Shown here in pieces: positions 35,206 through 36,113 of a stretch of DNA of 36,113 bases. A program made the position numbers and the translations under genes. The DNA comes from an uncultured Neomegalonema sp. (GTDB taxonomy: Bacteria > Pseudomonadota > Alphaproteobacteria > Rhodobacterales > Rhodobacteraceae): contig CALKIZ010000102.1 in NCBI GenBank assembly GCA_937995735.1, forward strand, positions 1 to 36,113, written 5' to 3'. Numbering within the stretch: the stretch's first letter is position 1; each line of letters opens with the position of its first letter. The notes under the pieces are model-generated. The model did no database searches. It was not told the origin of the DNA and was given only the letters and a program-made list of their open reading frames with translations.

Positions 35206-35231
35206 GGAGGCGGCGGTGCGCCGTCGCTTCC
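35206..35231 (+). terminator. Strong GC-rich hairpin after fdsA
   Basis: GGAGGCGGCGG (35206-35216) and CCGTCGCTTCC (35221-35231) pair over 11 positions (two G-U) with a TGCG loop, 7 bases after the fdsA stop codon. No long T-tract follows, so it may act as a transcript-end stabiliser or a partial terminator. Confidence 0.6.
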
Positions 35232-35311
35232 CTTACTTGGCATTGATTTGACAAGCATAGCGTTTGAAGGCGAAGCTCGACTCCGAAGAAATGATACTCG
35301 AGGAGTTTATC

Positions 35312-35977
35312 ATGCCTACGCCGGACGAATTTTACACGCCATCGAACAGAAAACTTCAAGATAAGCACGAAAGCACCAAACTGGCCGATGCTGTTGTTCA
35401 TGCGATTGTTGATGATGAGTTGCGTCCGGAACAAGCCGGATTTATAGGTAGCCTTGATTACTTTTTCCTCACAACGATCAATGAAAAAGGCGAGCCCACG
35501 GTGTCCTATAAGGGCGGGCCGGTTGGGATGGTACATGTCGTTGATTCTAGAAAAATCATTTTTCCGAATTACGATGGTAATGGCATGTTTCTCTCGATGG
35601 GAAATGTCGAGGCAACGTCGAATGTAGGTTTGCTGTTTATTGACATGGTGAGGCCATTGCGCGTCCGCGTTCAAGGCGTAGCCAAGTTGACTCAGAACGC
35701 TGAGTATCTCGCGAAATATCCCGGCGCAAATATGATTGTTGAAATCGACATTACGTCAGTCTTCTTCAACTGCGCGCGTTACATCCACAAACATGAGCGC
35801 GTTCAGACATCAGAATATGTTCCCGATAAAAACGGTAGCCAGCCATTCCCGTCATGGAAACGCATTGATGGTTTACAAGCCGTGCTTCCGCCAAAAGATA
35901 TGGGCCGTGCTGAACAAGAGGGCGGTATTATCACTGAAGATGAATATAAAGCGAAGTTGGCCGAGGGGACATCCTAG
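35312..35977 (+). CDS. Pyridoxamine 5'-phosphate oxidase-like flavin-binding protein
   Basis: The 221-residue protein has the split-barrel PNPOx fold signature: FIGSLDYFFLTTINEKGEPTVSYKGG, then FPNYDGNGMFLSMGN and RVRVQGVAKL. The start is ATG 35312, behind a good GAGGAG site (about 35300-35305); 16 upstream codons in frame (from 35264) are rejected. Such proteins bind FMN or F420 and reduce varied small molecules. No substrate can be named. It stands about 80 bases after the fdsA hairpin and may have its own promoter. Confidence 0.82.
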   Translation: MPTPDEFYTPSNRKLQDKHESTKLADAVVHAIVDDELRPEQAGFIGSLDYFFLTTINEKGEPTVSYKGGPVGMVHVVDSRKIIFPNYDGNGMFLSMGNVEATSNVGLLFIDMVRPLRVRVQGVAKLTQNAEYLAKYPGANMIVEIDITSVFFNCARYIHKHERVQTSEYVPDKNGSQPFPSWKRIDGLQAVLPPKDMGRAEQEGGIITEDEYKAKLAEGTS

Positions 35978-35986
35978 TACCCGGAA

Positions 35987-36113
35987 TCATTGTTCAGCGA
36001 AACATGGTTTGAGTCGTTTCTGATGGACTTCTGATTTTGTCCAGACGAAGGGCGCGGCGTCTTCGTTGTAGATTTTGATGAAATCGTCGATATGGGCGAT
36101 GAGCTGTTTTCGC
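35987..36113 (-). pseudogene. IS630-family transposase, C-terminal part, cut by the window edge
   Basis: On the minus strand the frame is open from the window edge to TGA 35989-35987. It reads RKQLIAHIDDFIKIYNEDAA, then PFVWTKSEVHQKRLKPCFAEQ. FI-x-x-YN-x-x-A-x-PF-x-WTKS-x-VHQK is the typical ending of IS630-family DDE transposases. Whether the element is intact cannot be judged, because its start lies outside; it is typed as a fragment for that reason. Confidence 0.75.

Overview
The window looks like the chromosomal replication-origin region of an alphaproteobacterium with moderate GC, probably of the Rhodobacterales or a close order. The evidence is gene order: dnaQ-coaE-aroE-maf-ppsR on the minus strand, a gene-poor AT-rich gap, then hemE-hemJ-rho-mnmE-mnmG-rsmG-parA-parB on the plus strand. 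This hemE/ppsR junction is the position of the Caulobacter origin. Here the gap holds near-consensus DnaA boxes, a CtrA-type TTAA-N7-TTAA box and four GANTC sites. Five parS sites (four perfect, one with a single mismatch) lie 3.5-6.3 kb to the right, embedded in mnmE, mnmG and rsmG.

Layout. (1) 1-666: two nested IS3-family remnants. (2) 667-2706: a gamma-glutamyltransferase and a DUF2794 protein, minus strand. (3) about 2707-5290: an AT-rich accessory island with an AvcD-type anti-phage dCTP/dCMP deaminase, an unannotated divergent 54-residue ORF, and the decayed tail of a serine recombinase, ending at tRNA-Gly(GCC). (4) 5442-9007: dnaQ, coaE, aroE, maf and ppsR, each overlapping the next by 4 bp. 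(5) 9008-9428: candidate oriC. (6) 9429-17901: hemE to parB. (7) 17869-22795, minus strand: an SLC5-type sensor histidine kinase, a small membrane protein, a single-domain response regulator and an ScfR-like XRE regulator. (8) 23018-28282: a five-gene HAAT-type ABC importer, divergent from the XRE regulator across a region with five TTTACA-type repeats. (9) 28340-35977: a VOC protein, a LysR regulator, and an NAD-dependent molybdenum formate dehydrogenase (gamma and beta subunits fused, then the alpha subunit) split by an opposite-strand sulfotransferase, followed by a pyridoxamine-phosphate-oxidase-like protein. (10) 35987-36113: the end of an IS630-family transposase.

How the parts may work together. 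The centre of the window is the replication and segregation locus: origin, parS cluster, ParA and ParB, plus haem, tRNA-modification and 16S-methylation genes. To its right is a nutrient-sensing and uptake block (transporter-like kinase, response regulator, XRE regulator, importer) beside formate oxidation to CO2 with NADH production. To its left is a small mobile defence island bounded by IS debris, recombinase debris and a tRNA. Both window edges lie inside insertion sequences.

The most promising undescribed element is the pairing of the deaminase with the 54-residue divergent ORF and the structured AT-rich spacer between them. The partnership is inference only.
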